From Allolobophora icterica (taxonomy: Eukaryota; Annelida; Clitellata; Crassiclitellata; Lumbricidae): a DNA stretch of 64,000 bases. The DNA lies in contig OY744607.1 of NCBI GenBank assembly GCA_963556255.1, positions 49,757,346 through 49,821,345 of the forward strand, in the 5' to 3' direction. Below the pieces are notes generated by a model. The model ran no database searches. It was not told the DNA's origin and saw nothing but the letters and a program-made list of their open reading frames with translations. Positions 10,413 to 25,386 of this stretch are shown here, one piece after another. The position numbers and the translations under genes are program-made. Each line of letters starts with the position of its first letter. Positions within the stretch are counted from its first letter, which is position 1.

Positions 10413-11985
10413 ACCTTAGCAGCATCTTTGTAATGGCGTTTGAACATGCGGAGTTCAATTTGCAAATAAGCTCCATGCCTGCAGCACTCTATATACCGGA
10501 GAGCTCCGGATAAGTATACCAGATTGGAAAGACATATCCAGCCCAGAGCGTTTCTCCATTAACTGCAGCGACGTTGCCAATGGATTTATCGGACACTCGT
10601 TCCTTCAATTGTATATCAGAGTTTTGTCAAGGATCTCGTGGTAGACCTGCTGGTAAAAATCTTAAAGACTGTAGAATTTATGATCTGATTCAGGACCAGA
10701 GTATCTCTTCGGGGTGCGTTATCATCTTGGCAATGTAAGTGACATTCCAGATCGCTCCATTTGGACCTTTAGGAGCTGGTGGAAGAACTGAGGCGAGTGA
10801 TCTAGTTCCAGGTCTGGAATCGTTAACTCAGCGGATATATTCCACACACAGTTACGCTTGAGACGCTGCATGTATTCGGAGCTTCCAGCTTCTCACACAC
10901 TATAGCAAAGCGTCCACACCAACAGGAGAAGACATCGTCTGCCATGCCTGATTAAACCCTGTCTCAGGATTGGACAGTGGGCCACTAGTCAACAAGCAAG
11001 CACTTTTGGGGCACAGAAGCGGTCACGCTGTTCGGGGTAACAAAAAATTGAATACTTGCCAAGGAACAGTTTGTGGCGATTGGGGCTGGCGCCATAATTT
11101 TGACACAGCTTTTAAAACTGTGTGGAAGGGAATTCCTTCACGTTCCCTCCCCAAGCGAAAAACTGGGGAGGAAATTCCCACTCTTCCCTCCCCAGGATTT
11201 ACGATCCTGAATCTGCTACCGTGTCCCACAAACCCCCTACGTGTAAAAGACGCTACATAAATTCAACAAACGACCTTACGACACACGGGGGCACATACAG
11301 ACGCACGAACTTTTAATTTATTTTTAATTTATTAAAAACAATTTTAAAAACAATTCCAGTTCAATCGAGCTTTGCATCTGCTAACCGCTCAGATAAATCA
11401 TCCAATCTCCGTCAGCCATTAACATCGATCGATCAACTGTGGGCGTGGCCGGTGTCGCCATTGGCCAGTTGGCTGTCAGTCAAAGCGGCGCCGTGGCTTT
11501 GATGTTGCCGACCGAGCGTGAAGTAGATTTTCGCGGATCTAAACCGTCGGAAAGAGATCCTCTCGAGGTCGAAACGGGGTCATAACTGGACAATAAAAGA
11601 CTCATATAATCGCCGTTCGATTTTCTCACGGGAGCCGGTAATAACCGCATCGTCAAGGTAACTCGACGTACGTTCGTTAAACGCGCCAATTCGACAAACA
11701 TTCAGTGTGTGTCTGAAATTGAGCGGCGGCTTCTGAATTCGGACGACGGGAGGCGTATCTTCGGAATACAGAGGGTCTTAAGTCGATGGAAATTCCAAGC
11801 CGGGTTTAAAAATGCATTGTACTGTATTTTGTTCTATTGTCCTTTATTGTAGTGTGTTTCATTGTATTACACTGTATAGTATTGCAACGTAATTCATTGT
11901 CTTGTATATTGTATTGTATTGCATAAAATCAATTAATCACTCCACCCATCATTCAATAAATTAACTAATTAACTAATTAACTAAA
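10413..11985. other. Spacer between Hox genes, no gene recognised
   Basis: Open frames here are short and unsupported. 11,120-11,210 contains a GGGAATTCC/GGGGAGGGAA-type inverted segment. 11,815-11,935 is degenerate TGTATTGTATT low complexity. 11,940-12,000 begins the CAGT-type repeat. No promoter motif could be justified. Confidence 0.4.
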
Positions 11986-11989
11986 GTAG

Positions 11990-12545
11990 AATTAAGTAGA
12001 CAGTCAATCAGTCAATCGATCAGTCAGTCAGTAAGTCAGTCATTCAGCCAGTCAGTCAGTTAATTAATCGGTCAGTCAGCCAGTCAATCATTCAGTCAAT
12101 CGATCAGTCAGTAAGTCAGTCACTCATCCAATCATCCAGTCAGTCAGTCAGTCAGTCAGTCAGTCAAGTAGTCAGTCAGTCAGTCAGTCAGTCAGTCAGT
12201 CAGTCAGTCAGTCAGTCAGTCAGTCAGTCAGTCAGTCAGTCAGTCAGTCAGTCAGTCAGTCAGTCAGTCAGTCAGTCAGTCAGTCAATCAGTAAACCAGT
12301 CAGTCAGTCAGTCAGTCAATCAGTCAGTCAGTCAGTCAGTCAGTCAATCAGTAAACCAGTCAGTCAATCAGTCAGTCAGTCAGTCAGTCAGTCAGTCAGT
12401 CAGTCAGTCAGTCAGTCAGTCAGTCAGTCAGTCAGTCAGTCAGTCAGTCAGTCAGTCAGTCAGTCAGTCAGTCAATCAATCAGTAAACCAGTCAGTCAGA
12501 CTGAGTCAGTCAGTCAGTCAATCAATCAGTCAGTCATTCAGGCAG
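11990..12545. repeat. (CAGT)n tetranucleotide microsatellite upstream of a Hox gene
   Basis: More than 500 bp of CAGT/TCAG units with scattered AAT, AAC and ATT variants, ending about 150 bp before the Hox start codon. It therefore lies in or next to the 5' UTR/promoter. Confidence 0.95.
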
Positions 12546-12695
12546 ATCGACGTGCAATCGCCGTCACTGGTCATTGTAGCGTATCGTACCGTGTGCAGCG
12601 GAGCGCAGACACTGCATCCTCCTCCTCTTGCTCTGCCGGTGGATTCAGGTCCTTCGTTTCTCAGTCGCGGTCTCAGTAGTCGCAGCCAGGGCACC

Positions 12696-14521
<1,826 letters not shown>

Positions 14522-14639
14522 TCGATCGATCCAACCCATCGATCACTGGCAACCCGTTATCGATCTGAGGCGATCGCAGATGTATAGGTCAATGCCATAA
14601 TCTAATATCGAACACAAGGAAATAAGCGAGACGGGTGTG

Positions 14640-14890
14640 AGATCGTTATCGATCACTTGATCGATCAGTTAGCTCGTGATCGATCGATGGACTATAGATC
14701 AATCAGCTAACTCGTGATCGATTGCTGGACTATTGATCACTCATTTAGACTGAGATCGATCGTTAAATCAGTTAATCCGTGAACAATCATTGAACTGTTT
14801 ATCGATCGATCAATTCGTGATCGATAGTTGAACTCTTGATCGATCAGCCAACATGTGATCGATAACGAAGATCGATCTATCAAACCAGGA
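14640..14890. repeat. Degenerate GATCGATC minisatellite in the Hox 3' flank
   Basis: Six or so diverged units of roughly 35-40 bp with the pattern CTCGTGATCGATCG, GGACTAT, GATCAATCAGCTAA. The unit core is the palindrome ATCGAT. It begins about 120 bp after the stop codon, so it is probably transcribed in the 3' UTR; GATCGATC is already present at the stop (14,521). Confidence 0.8.
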
Positions 14891-15460
14891 TCAAGTGACC
14901 AGTGAACGACTGCTGCTCTCTGTCAGCCGTTGTCCTTGAACTTTGAACTCTGAAAATAGATGGCAACATGTGATGCCTCCAAGTAAATGCATCCATGCAT
15001 GCATATAAATACATACACATATATACATATATACTTAAATACACGCATACATACATGATACTTACTTACATACATACAAACTTACATCCATATACATGCA
15101 CAAGTAGTGCATTTTAGCGCCATCTTACACACATATATACATACATGAAAACATACACACATACATACACACACATACACACGGACCATGTGAAGAATGC
15201 GTCATCTCTGGAGATATTCAAATCACAGCTGAAGGTTGATTTTTTTTAAACTATCATTTGACTGTTATTGATGTTTGAACTCAGGCACAGCGCCATTTTC
15301 TTCAGTCTCAGCTGTGCTACGGTGCTATATAAATCGTCTTATTATTATACATACATGCATACATACATACATACATACATACATACATACATACAGACAT
15401 ACATACATACATACATACATACATACATACATACATACATACATACATACATACATACAT
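14891..15460. repeat. (CATA)n-type microsatellites
   Basis: 15,000-15,180 has scattered ACATA/CATAC units. 15,345-15,460 is a nearly pure ACAT run. Between them (15,280-15,340) is a short LINE/SINE 3' end (GGCACAGCGCC, GGTGCTATATAAATCG). Confidence 0.85.
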
Positions 15461-16584
15461 AAATGCACATGTACACATTGGTACATGTGCACACTCATAC
15501 ACTTCCACAGTCATTGTCAAGGTGCTCTTGCTATGAATCGGAGCTCAGTTGTGGCTCCATATAATCACTGCTCACGTGACACTGTGAAAAGGCGTTTCTC
15601 TTTTAATAGACCGTTTCCGATCACGTTTGTAATCTGTGGCTATCGTTGCAATTATAGCGACTACAGTCACCGTTAATTATGAGATTCTAAATATGTAATT
15701 GTTTTTTATTTGACACGCGAATATTGCGCCGAAAAAATGTAAATACCGATTCGTCGAATTAATGACCTGTAAGATAATTTAATAAATGAATTTCTTTTGT
15801 CGCTTCATTGTATACATCGCCTTGCATGGCTATCCTTTAGCTTAGCTTTCCTTGCCTTATACCCCCTTGTCTTGTAATACCCAATCCCATGGCCTTGCCC
15901 CATACGTTGCCTCTTTTGTCTTGCCTTGCTTTGTTCTTGCTTGTATGCGGCCTTTGCTTACTCTACCTCACCTTATCCTACCTTACCTGACCCTGCCTTG
16001 ACCTTACCTAACCTGATCTGACCTTACCTCGCCTTGCCCTGCCTTAACTTACCATACCTCACCTTATATTACCTGACCTGACCTTACCTCACCTGACCTT
16101 ACATGACCTGACCTCACCTCACCTCACCTGACCTTACATGACCTGACCTGACCTGACCTTGCCTTGCCTTGGTTTACCTTGTCAAACTTTACCTTACCTT
16201 GCTACCACTACCACTACCTCCCTCCCTTCATTACAAAAGAGATAGGACTCTATAATTAGGATGAAAGAGTATCACGTCGTCTGCCTCCTCTACTCAAATT
16301 ATCAATCCCTTCCCCTTCGCCAATCCATTTCTCCACCCTCCCTCGCTCTATGAAACTCCAGTAACCCACTCCATTTGATCCACACATCCCCCCACCCCGT
16401 ATCAGCCCAGCGCTCTTGTTACCAGCTCACAGCGCGAGGAGGCGACATCTTGCCACCGGCTGTTGCGTCAACCCTCCCTTCGACCGGCTGAGCCGCGCAG
16501 GCGCAGAGCATCACCCGAACGAAAGATTCTGACGCAAGATGTCGCAACTGCCGACGAAAATCTCGATAATATATTGCATATCAA
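15461..16584. other. Spacer; ACCTTACCTGACC low-complexity tract
   Basis: 15,835-16,205 consists of degenerate five-base units (CTTGC, ACCTT, ACCTG). No gene or RNA was recognised in the remainder. Confidence 0.6.
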
Positions 16585-16598
16585 ACACTATGCATTAA

Positions 16599-16640
<42 letters not shown>

Positions 16641-17002
16641 AATATAGGATGTCAAAATGCACAGCGTGCTTGTCTGTTTGGGCGCAAGATGTCACCAGCA
16701 GTGCGTTGTAGTCATTGGCCCAATTGACGCTATCGTTATTAGGTCAGTGACCTACTTTTAAGCATAGCAACTCTAGCTTCTGCTCTTTGGGAGGATGGGA
16801 GGAGGGAGGGAGAGAAGGATGAAGGGAGGGAGGACGGGAGGAGGGAGGGAGAGAAGGATGAAGGGAGGGAGGACGGGAGGAGGGAGGGAGAGAAGGATGC
16901 AGGGAGGGAGGACGGGAGGAGGGGACAGACATTTCCCCCTTCCTTATGTGCGGTATCAGCGACAAGGGAAGGTAAACATAGAAATCATTGTGTATGTTTG
17001 TT

Positions 17003-17042
<40 letters not shown>
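16585..17042. repeat. (TA)n runs and a 42-bp G/A-rich minisatellite
   Basis: TA runs at 16,590-16,640 and 17,005-17,042. 16,790-16,925 holds about three copies of a unit reading GGGAGGAGGGAGGGAGAGAA then GGATGAAGGGAGGGAGGAC. Confidence 0.9.
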
Positions 17043-18014
<972 letters not shown>

Positions 18015-18290
18015 CTATGGACCCCCCAGACATATAGACATTTATAAAGCGCCTCTCACGGTATTGACCATTCAGAGGCGCTCCCAGTGCGCGAGACCCC
18101 GAGAGAAAAAGCAGGATTTAAGGTGAGAAAAAGAATAAGTAACGCTACCACAGAGAATGGTGTTGCGGACTGGAGGAGGAAGTTGGTTCCAAAGCGAAGG
18201 ACCTATGCAGGCAAAGGACCTGGATTGAGCTACAGGTATACAGTCCTGACACGAGGAACTAAGAGGTCAAGCCCCTAGCGCCCCCCCCCG
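18015..18290. repeat. Second copy of the 5.6-kb interspersed repeat
   Basis: Shares TTATAAAGCGCCTCT, GAGGCGCTCCCAGTGC and TATGCAGGCAAAGGACC, in order, with 5590-5960. Confidence 0.6.
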
Positions 18291-20295
18291 TTAAAACCGC
18301 CACTGCGCTGCACTAAACATCTTATTCTCAGTTTATTCGACTCCGAACAGGTGGTTGTACCATTCCATTAGAGGGACAAAAGATAATTCTAGGCAAATCA
18401 ATCAATGGTGCATGGAATTTGTGGAATTTCAAACAGCGGCTATCAAATGAAAGTTTTAAGACAATGAAATTAGGACAATAAAGACCATGAAATTTTAAGA
18501 CAACGAAGTTTTAGGACAATGATATTGACTATACGAAGGACAGTTTCTGAAAATTACTGGATTTGTCATAAAAGAGTGTATTTGGAAAACGATAGCCAAA
18601 TTCTGGACCTTGTGCATGACCGAGTATATTCGCTATTGTAATCGCGCTTACCATAGACTATGTTCTATCGTATCGTATTGTTTTGTAATATTATAAGACA
18701 AAAATATACGAGACGATGATACAACATGTATTTTTCTGTAGGCCTACGGATCAGAATGTTGGACAATGCGAAAACAAGAATTCTTGCATCAAAAATGAGC
18801 TGCCTGCGGAAAGATTGCAGGAATTTCAAGATATAGGCCCTATAGCCCCTACATAAAAAAAGAAACGATGACATAAGGCAATCATTAGGTATCCAAACAA
18901 CTCTGTAAGACAAACTTGTTCAACGAAGACTCCGATGGTTAGACATAGGCCTATATATAGAGAGAGAATGCCAGTTGACCGAATCCCACGCAGTGCACTA
19001 TCTGCAAGATTCGGGGGAAAAGAAATAGGTTAAGGCAGACAAAGACTACGCTGGATAGATAAATATAAATGAGGATATAATGTAATCACTTTGACCAACA
19101 ATAAGGGGAGCAATGGACTTGACAAATGACCGAGGACAATGAACATAATTTATTCCTACTTATATCCACCGAATGGCTGGCGTCAGGAACTGATGATGAT
19201 TACGATTAGGCCTATTATATGTTGTAATGTATTGCAATGTCGTATGTTGTATTATGTTCTGTTGTACTGTATTTTATTGTATTCTGTTCTATTGTATTGT
19301 ATTACTACAACGCATGGCAGTTGATAATGCATTTTTAATTTCCGATTTCCCCATCAACACGTCTCAATCCCATTCTCCGAACGGCTCGCGCTGATTGGCT
19401 ATCCGCCCGTCGAATCAGATCCGAGCACCTGGACAGACGATACGGACTATCGATGACGCATGAGCTCAACCGTGACCGGTGGGCTTAAAGTCATCCTGTT
19501 GCCCAACGTAGCGAATCAATCACACTAAATCAACGTCACGGTCCACCTGTGACCACGGCTGGATGATACCACCCGCCGGCCGCCCCCTCTCGACACCGGC
19601 AGGTCTCTGCTTTTACGGCATGGCCATTAAAAGATACGAAAACTGAGGTTTTTATTACGGCGGCCATTTTGTTGAACATATCTCTCAACGATAAAGAAAC
19701 TCCGAAATATACCCGTACAAACATGCGCGCGCGTATGCTATAGGTTATACATCTGATCTGCATTAGGTGTATATTTTAATATCCTTACAGCTTGTTGATA
19801 CAAGTTTTATATATATTTGAACATATTATACTGAAATATGAAATATGGAAATATATATCAGAATGAATAACGTTGGGCGTATTGTTGCTTCCAAAGATGT
19901 TGCAGTGCTGAGCTGTGTTTTTTTTCGGTTTATGATCTGGCAATAATTGTAAATAATAACATAAAGAGTTTATTGTAAACAACAACATAAAGGTTTATTG
20001 TTGGGTCGTTTTCTGCGTCGTCAAAAATTAGAATTATCAAACTTCCGACGTAAATTCGTAGGCCTATTTAAAGAGAACGACTTTTTAAGAATTCCTTTTT
20101 GTCGCGGAATGTGGAATAATACGCGTACGGTTATTTTAAATACTTATTATAAATATAGGACTTATCTGCCCCTTTGTCTGCAATGTCGTGCAGTTCTAGT
20201 ACGAAACCATAGCGTTGCATTAAAAGCCAAAATAATGTAAATGCGAAACAGCTGTTTTCTCGGATTTTTCTACAGACTGATTTTAAAACGTAAAT
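18291..20295. other. Gene-free spacer
   Basis: Only short unsupported frames. 18,450-18,520 has imperfect GACAATGAAATTTTAAGACAA repeats; 19,210-19,310 is TGTATTG low complexity. TAGGCCTA occurs at 18,739, 18,946, 19,207 and 20,059. Confidence 0.4.
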
Positions 20296-21670
20296 GGGTC
20301 ATTATCCGAAAAGTGCAGAATTGATGTCCCATGCTGGTTTTTTTTAGTTTTTTCGTTAATTTCTTCAAATTTTTTTGCCTATCCTTCAAAGAATGAGCAG
20401 ATTAACATTTCCCATCATTGTTTTAGCTGCTAGATTTTTGAAATTTAGAAATAAATTACTAAATGTATACAAAATATCATTACCATCCGCTGTCCGAGAC
20501 GGTGTACAATGCATTAAATTCAGCTTTTACGCAAATTTATTCCATTACAACCTGTAACAAAGGTATATTATTTTGATTAATTAGTAGCTAGCATATGCAA
20601 TAATTAAACATTTAGACTCATTTTCATAAGATTTATTTCTTTTTGGGCCTATTTATACTTGTCCATAGAAGTAAGCATCATAGCCATCCCAATTTTTGGG
20701 AAGCCTATAACTTTTAGAGAAAAACATCAGGAACAAGATATTGTCAACTATTAATAGAATCACACAGATTTGAGTTGAAATTCATAATGCTTTATTTTTA
20801 ATTTAAGTTTGTGTGTTCCAAATTACAAAAAAGTAAATTTCTGTTTCATTACCATCTCGCGTTGTATTTCCTGGTTTAGGTAGATTATAACATTGATAAC
20901 TTATTTTATTTACCGCTCTTGTTGAACTGATTTAAATTACTTATCTGATAGAGTAATTCAAGTGAAAATATTTGACGGCTGTCATAAATTTCATCATTTT
21001 GTCATTACCATCCAGCGGTTGTTTTTCATCATTACCATCCGAATACATCAGATTTCTGCTATTTTCTCATGGCAGTCGCATCTTGCCATGGATGGTAATG
21101 ACGCATTGCTAAGAGTGAATTACATGTATTTATTTTTCATTATTTGATATAAAAATAAATTGCATGTAATTAGAATTTACTAGCAACTCTTAAAATGTTG
21201 TTCAACTTGTATCTAATGCATATAACATACAGTTTTAGCTAATGCTGCACAGATTTTTTTCTGCAGCTAAAAATAATATTTCTTTTTTTGAATAATTTCG
21301 AAAAATGTCTTAATTTCTTGACACCAGACTAATATTTCATGTGAAGGAAAGGCCTGTTGTATTCCTACTTAATGCTGGCATCTTCTACTTTTAGGAAATT
21401 GCCATTTTATAAGCACCAGAGGAATATTTCAGGTCCCTGTGATTAAATATGATTACATGAAAAGGTCGGACTGTAATGAAAACAGAGGCGTTTTGACTTT
21501 ATAAATTCTGAAAAAAAATTAACTTATGATTACAAATATAGTGGATTTCTTTCAAATTAGTTAAATTTAACTACGTACGTGACTTAAAAAAACACTTACA
21601 ACCAATTTTGGGAAAAATTTTTTGTTTTGTTTTTCGGAGACGGAATTTGTAACATTTCGGATAATGACCC
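20296..21670. mobile_element. 1.4-kb TIR element with CATTACCATCC repeats
   Basis: Ends GGGTCATTATCCGAAA and TTTCGGATAATGACCC are perfect inverted repeats, flanked by AAAT (20,292-20,295 and 21,671-21,674). The interior is AT-rich and repeats CATTACCATCC or close variants near 20,480, 20,850, 21,003 and 21,033, and its complement near 21,090. Open frames are short and no transposase motif was found. Superfamily unassigned. Confidence 0.75.
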
Positions 21671-21739
21671 AAATCTGTCTTATTCACATTTGCACATGCA
21701 TAGCATAGGGCCTACACAAATATACACGTAGGTCTATGT

Positions 21740-21793
21740 ATACTGTATATATATATGTTATATATATATATACATATAGCCCTACATATATAC

Positions 21794-21868
<75 letters not shown>

Positions 21869-21876
21869 TGTGTATG

Positions 21877-21916
<40 letters not shown>

Positions 21917-21996
21917 CGAGCGTGCGTGCGTGCGTGCGTGTGAGAGTGTGTGTGCGTGTGTGTGTGTGTGCGTGCGTGTGCGTGTGTGTATATGTG
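21740..21996. repeat. (TA)n then (TG)n microsatellite
   Basis: TATATA run at 21,740-21,805 followed by almost 200 bp of TG/CG-TG units. Cys-Val and Thr-His frames are artefacts. Confidence 0.95.
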
Positions 21997-22139
21997 TGTT
22001 ATAAGCCATCGTGTCCCTGCAATGGCTCCTCTTGCCATAGCAGATGCTGCAGTCTCCTAAGGCGTCGGCGACATGTCGAGAGTGGGGAGGTGGAGAATTG
22101 GCGGCTCTAGAATTTTCGAAGGAGAGGAGATCAAGTAGA

Positions 22140-23410
22140 AGACTGTTCTTCATTTACTCACTGATTCGCTCACTGATTCCTTCGCTCTTCAGTCCCTGGT
22201 TAACTTGCTTGCTCACTTACCCACCCATTCCCTCACTCATTCATTCACTCATTCACTCACCCATTCCTCCCTCACTCACAGCCCATTCCCTCATCCACTC
22301 ACCCACCCATTCACTCACCCATCCATTCCCTCACTCACTCACTCACTCCACCCTCACCCACCCATTCCTTCACTTGCCCACCCACCCATTCCCTCACCCA
22401 ATCACCCACCCATAGCTTACTCACTTACTCACCCACCCATTGCCTCAGTCACTTACTCATCCACCCATTCCCACACCCCATCACCCACCCACAGCTATCA
22501 TCCATCCATTCTCTCACTCACTCACCAACCCATTCCTTCACTCACTCATTCATTCACTCACTCATTCATTCTCTCGTTCACTAACTTACCCACTCATCTA
22601 CCCATTCCCACACTTACTTACTCACCCACCCACTCACTCACTCACCCACCCATTCCCTCACTCACTTACTCAACACCCACTCACTCACTCACTCACTCAT
22701 TCCCTCACTCATTCCCTCACTCACTCATCCACTCATTCGGTCGCTCACTCACCGACCCATTCCTCACTCACTCATTCAGTCACCCACTCATTTCCTCCTT
22801 ACTCGCCAATTCATTCACTCACTCACCCACTCATTCACTCACTCACCCACCCATTCCCTTACTCACTCATTTCTTCACTCACTCATTCACTCACTCACCC
22901 AGCCACTTCCTCACTCACTCATTCAGTCACCCACTCATTTCCTCACTCAATCATTCATTCACTCACTCAACCAACCAACCACTTCCTCACTCACTCATTC
23001 AGTCACCCACTCATTTCCTCACTCAATCATTCATTCACTCACTCAACCAACCAACCACTTCCTCACTCACTCATTCAGTCACCCACTCATTTCCTCACTC
23101 AATCATTCATTCACTCACTCAACCAACCAACCACTTCCTCACTCACTCATTCAGTCACCCACTCATTTCCTCACTCACTCATTCATTCACTCACTCACCC
23201 ACTTCCTCACTCACTCATTCAGTCACCCACTTATTTCCTCACTCACTCATTCATTCACCCACTCACCAACCCACTTCCTCACTCACTCCCCACCCATTCC
23301 CTCACTCACTCATTCCCTCACTCACCCACCCACTTTCTCACTCACTCATTCAGTCACCCACCCATTTCCTCACTTACTCGCCAATTCATTCACGCATTCA
23401 TTCACTGTGG
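22140..23410. repeat. TCAC/CATT satellite-like array with 76-bp higher-order repeat
   Basis: About 1.27 kb of TCACTCAT, CACCCACC and CATTCCC units. A higher-order unit starting CCACTTCCTCACTCACTC begins at 22,903, 22,979, 23,055 and 23,131 (exact 76-bp steps), then shortens near 23,199 and 23,271. The two long Ser/His/Pro/Leu/Thr frames here are products of the repeat, not genes. Confidence 0.9.
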
Positions 23411-23973
23411 CCTGAGAGGGCGTAGAACTTGCGGTCTATTTTTAGAATGTCTGTGATCAATTACCCCCGAGATCGTATACGAAGGTCACCCATATATTAC
23501 GTGGGCGATGAAGTCTAACCTCTGACGCTGGGAATTAAAACATCACCCGTCAGACTCACACTAGAGACGACGCTCACTTCTAAAGCCACTAAAATTAACA
23601 CGATATTGAAATCGATAAAAAGATGTCTCGGCAACCTTGAATTAATGCGTTCGTGAGCGCATTTATTCAAAGCCTTTGTCTGGTTTTTTATAGGGCCTAT
23701 ATTTTTTAATCTAACTGTCTAATTGTTTCTCTTCAGAGAAAATCTTAATGATCGGAAGCGTGTTACGCAATTAAAACGTTAAATTGCTAGTTTGCACCTG
23801 ACGCTTATAAGCTACGTACTGCGATGTGACGTTTACCCGATGTCATATAATACAGGTATCTATTGCTAGAATGTCGCTCTTTGGCAGTTTTTTTGTGATA
23901 AATTCAATTATTAATCGTATATTTAGGCTAGCTCGGATCCCGTCGAGGGTGAAATTTCCTTTGGGATTTCTGC

Positions 23974-24044
23974 TTCACCTGCGCCCCTATAGCCATATAC
24001 TGATCGCACTGCGATCAGTATATGGCTATAGGGGCGCAGGTGAA
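23974..24044. repeat. Near-perfect 71-bp palindrome (35-bp arms, 1-nt spacer)
   Basis: Arms 23,974-24,008 and 24,010-24,044 are exact reverse complements; the left arm starts TTCACCTGCGCCCCTATAGC. The right arm runs straight into a dispersed repeat (CGAGACGGCGAGTGAGAGAC...GCCGAGGCTAAGAAAATGAA, to about 24,130) that also occurs at 37,960-38,030. Confidence 0.9.
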
Positions 24045-24779
24045 TCTTCGCACGATGTCGGTGGGAAGACGAGACGGCGAGTGAGAGACTGGCTACACGC
24101 CCTCATATGCCGAGGCTAAGAAAATGAAGTCGCTAACACTTCCTACCATGGCTGTCTCTTGGGATTGTTCTTAATTCTTAATTCCCAGTTCGCCTTCGTA
24201 TACATAGTCGTCGATCACATAGACCAATGGGATATCCACAGGTGGTTTACGATAACGAAACACAGGCGAATGGGGGCGGCGCAACGCAGAGAAGTAGGAG
24301 GTCCGAGCACAAGAATTTTTATTAAAGAGAATCACACGTCAGCTACTGCACGGTCCAGTTAGCTACATTGGTTACAGCGAACATCTGTTGCGACTCTGTG
24401 CGTGAGGTTCCCGGTTCGCTTCCCGATGGTGGTGGCTTATTTCAGAGAGTTAAATCTCTGGCTATAGCACGGCCAGTAAACGGAGACCTTAAATGGCGTG
24501 GCATCCATTCAAACGGGTAACGGCGGTGAAGGATCTCACCCGATGAATTCATTGGAAAAGCAGGTTCGAAGCCATAAGGTCGCTACAGGGATTGTTCTAA
24601 CGTGCAATGATAGACTACACAAAATGTGCAGCGATGAAAGGCTGTTTGTGCACGAAAAGAACTGTAATTCATAATTATTTATGATTTGTATGCTCCGGCG
24701 CTCACCATGTGCAGTGATAAATGTTCCTTAAAAGGTGTCCTGGGTCGCTATAAAAAGAGCTGCCTGAGCTTTAACTAGT
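24045..24779. repeat. Dispersed repeat and a tRNA-like SINE
   Basis: 24,045-24,175 is the repeat shared with 37,860-38,085 and, in part, 840-900. 24,358-24,580 has a tRNA-like head (TTGGTTACAGCGAAC, then GGTTCGCTTCC as B box) without a foldable tRNA; probably a second SINE family. Confidence 0.5.
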
Positions 24780-25386
24780 CCCCTAAGCCGCCGCCGTTAG
24801 CCGCCGAGCCAAGAAATTTTCTGCAAGCCGAAAAACTGCCTAAATTCTTGCGGCTTCGCCGAAAAGCCGCCGTGAGTTATTTCACAGCTAGCCGCCGGAA
24901 AAAAGCTCAGCTACAACATGCACAGAGATGCGATTATAAGGTTTGCAAAGGCCTACTGGCTTGAGGTCAGTGAGAATTCTAATGACTAACTAATAAGTGA
25001 TGACTTCTGTAGATTAGTTCACAAGGTCAGACTTACTGTTTTGAATGACTTTCTGTGTGCCACTCATCGTTGTTCATTTGTTCATGGCATTGTTTTACAG
25101 TTGTTCTAATGTCTAATTAATTGCCTTATTAGAACTCACTCATCATTGTTCACTTGTTCATGGCATTGTTTTACAGTTGTTCTAATGCCTTATTAGAACT
25201 CAGGACTTTCTATAATCGATAAACTTTTTGAACGAACTAGCCTATGTTTCAAGCCCAAATTTATTTTGCCGGATAGGCCTACACTTATAACCGAAAGAGT
25301 AGTTTACACGCTTTTACGGCTAGCCGAAAAACCAGCCATAAATTTGCTCAAGCCAGCCGTTAACCAGAAAAATTGCGGCTTAGGGG
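24780..25386. mobile_element. MITE-like element with CCCCTAAGCCGC ends and internal tandem duplication
   Basis: Left end CCCCTAAGCCGCCGCC, right end GCGGCTTAGGGG. Subterminal AGCCG/CGGCT units are in opposite orientation at the two ends. The centre (25,055-25,205) holds two copies of a roughly 70-bp unit containing TGTTCATGGCATTGTTTTAC. No clear target duplication was seen. Confidence 0.55.

Noticed and set aside
12552..12695. Upstream in-frame start for the second Hox gene
   Set aside because: The ATG at 12,696 has a strong context and the upstream 48 codons run out of the CAGT microsatellite; N-terminal extension is unlikely, though not excluded.
22205..23456. Two long open frames (406 and 338 codons) rich in Ser, His, Pro, Leu, Thr
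   Set aside because: They overlap in different frames across a TCAC/CATT tandem array whose units lack stop codons; no domain or non-repeat sequence.
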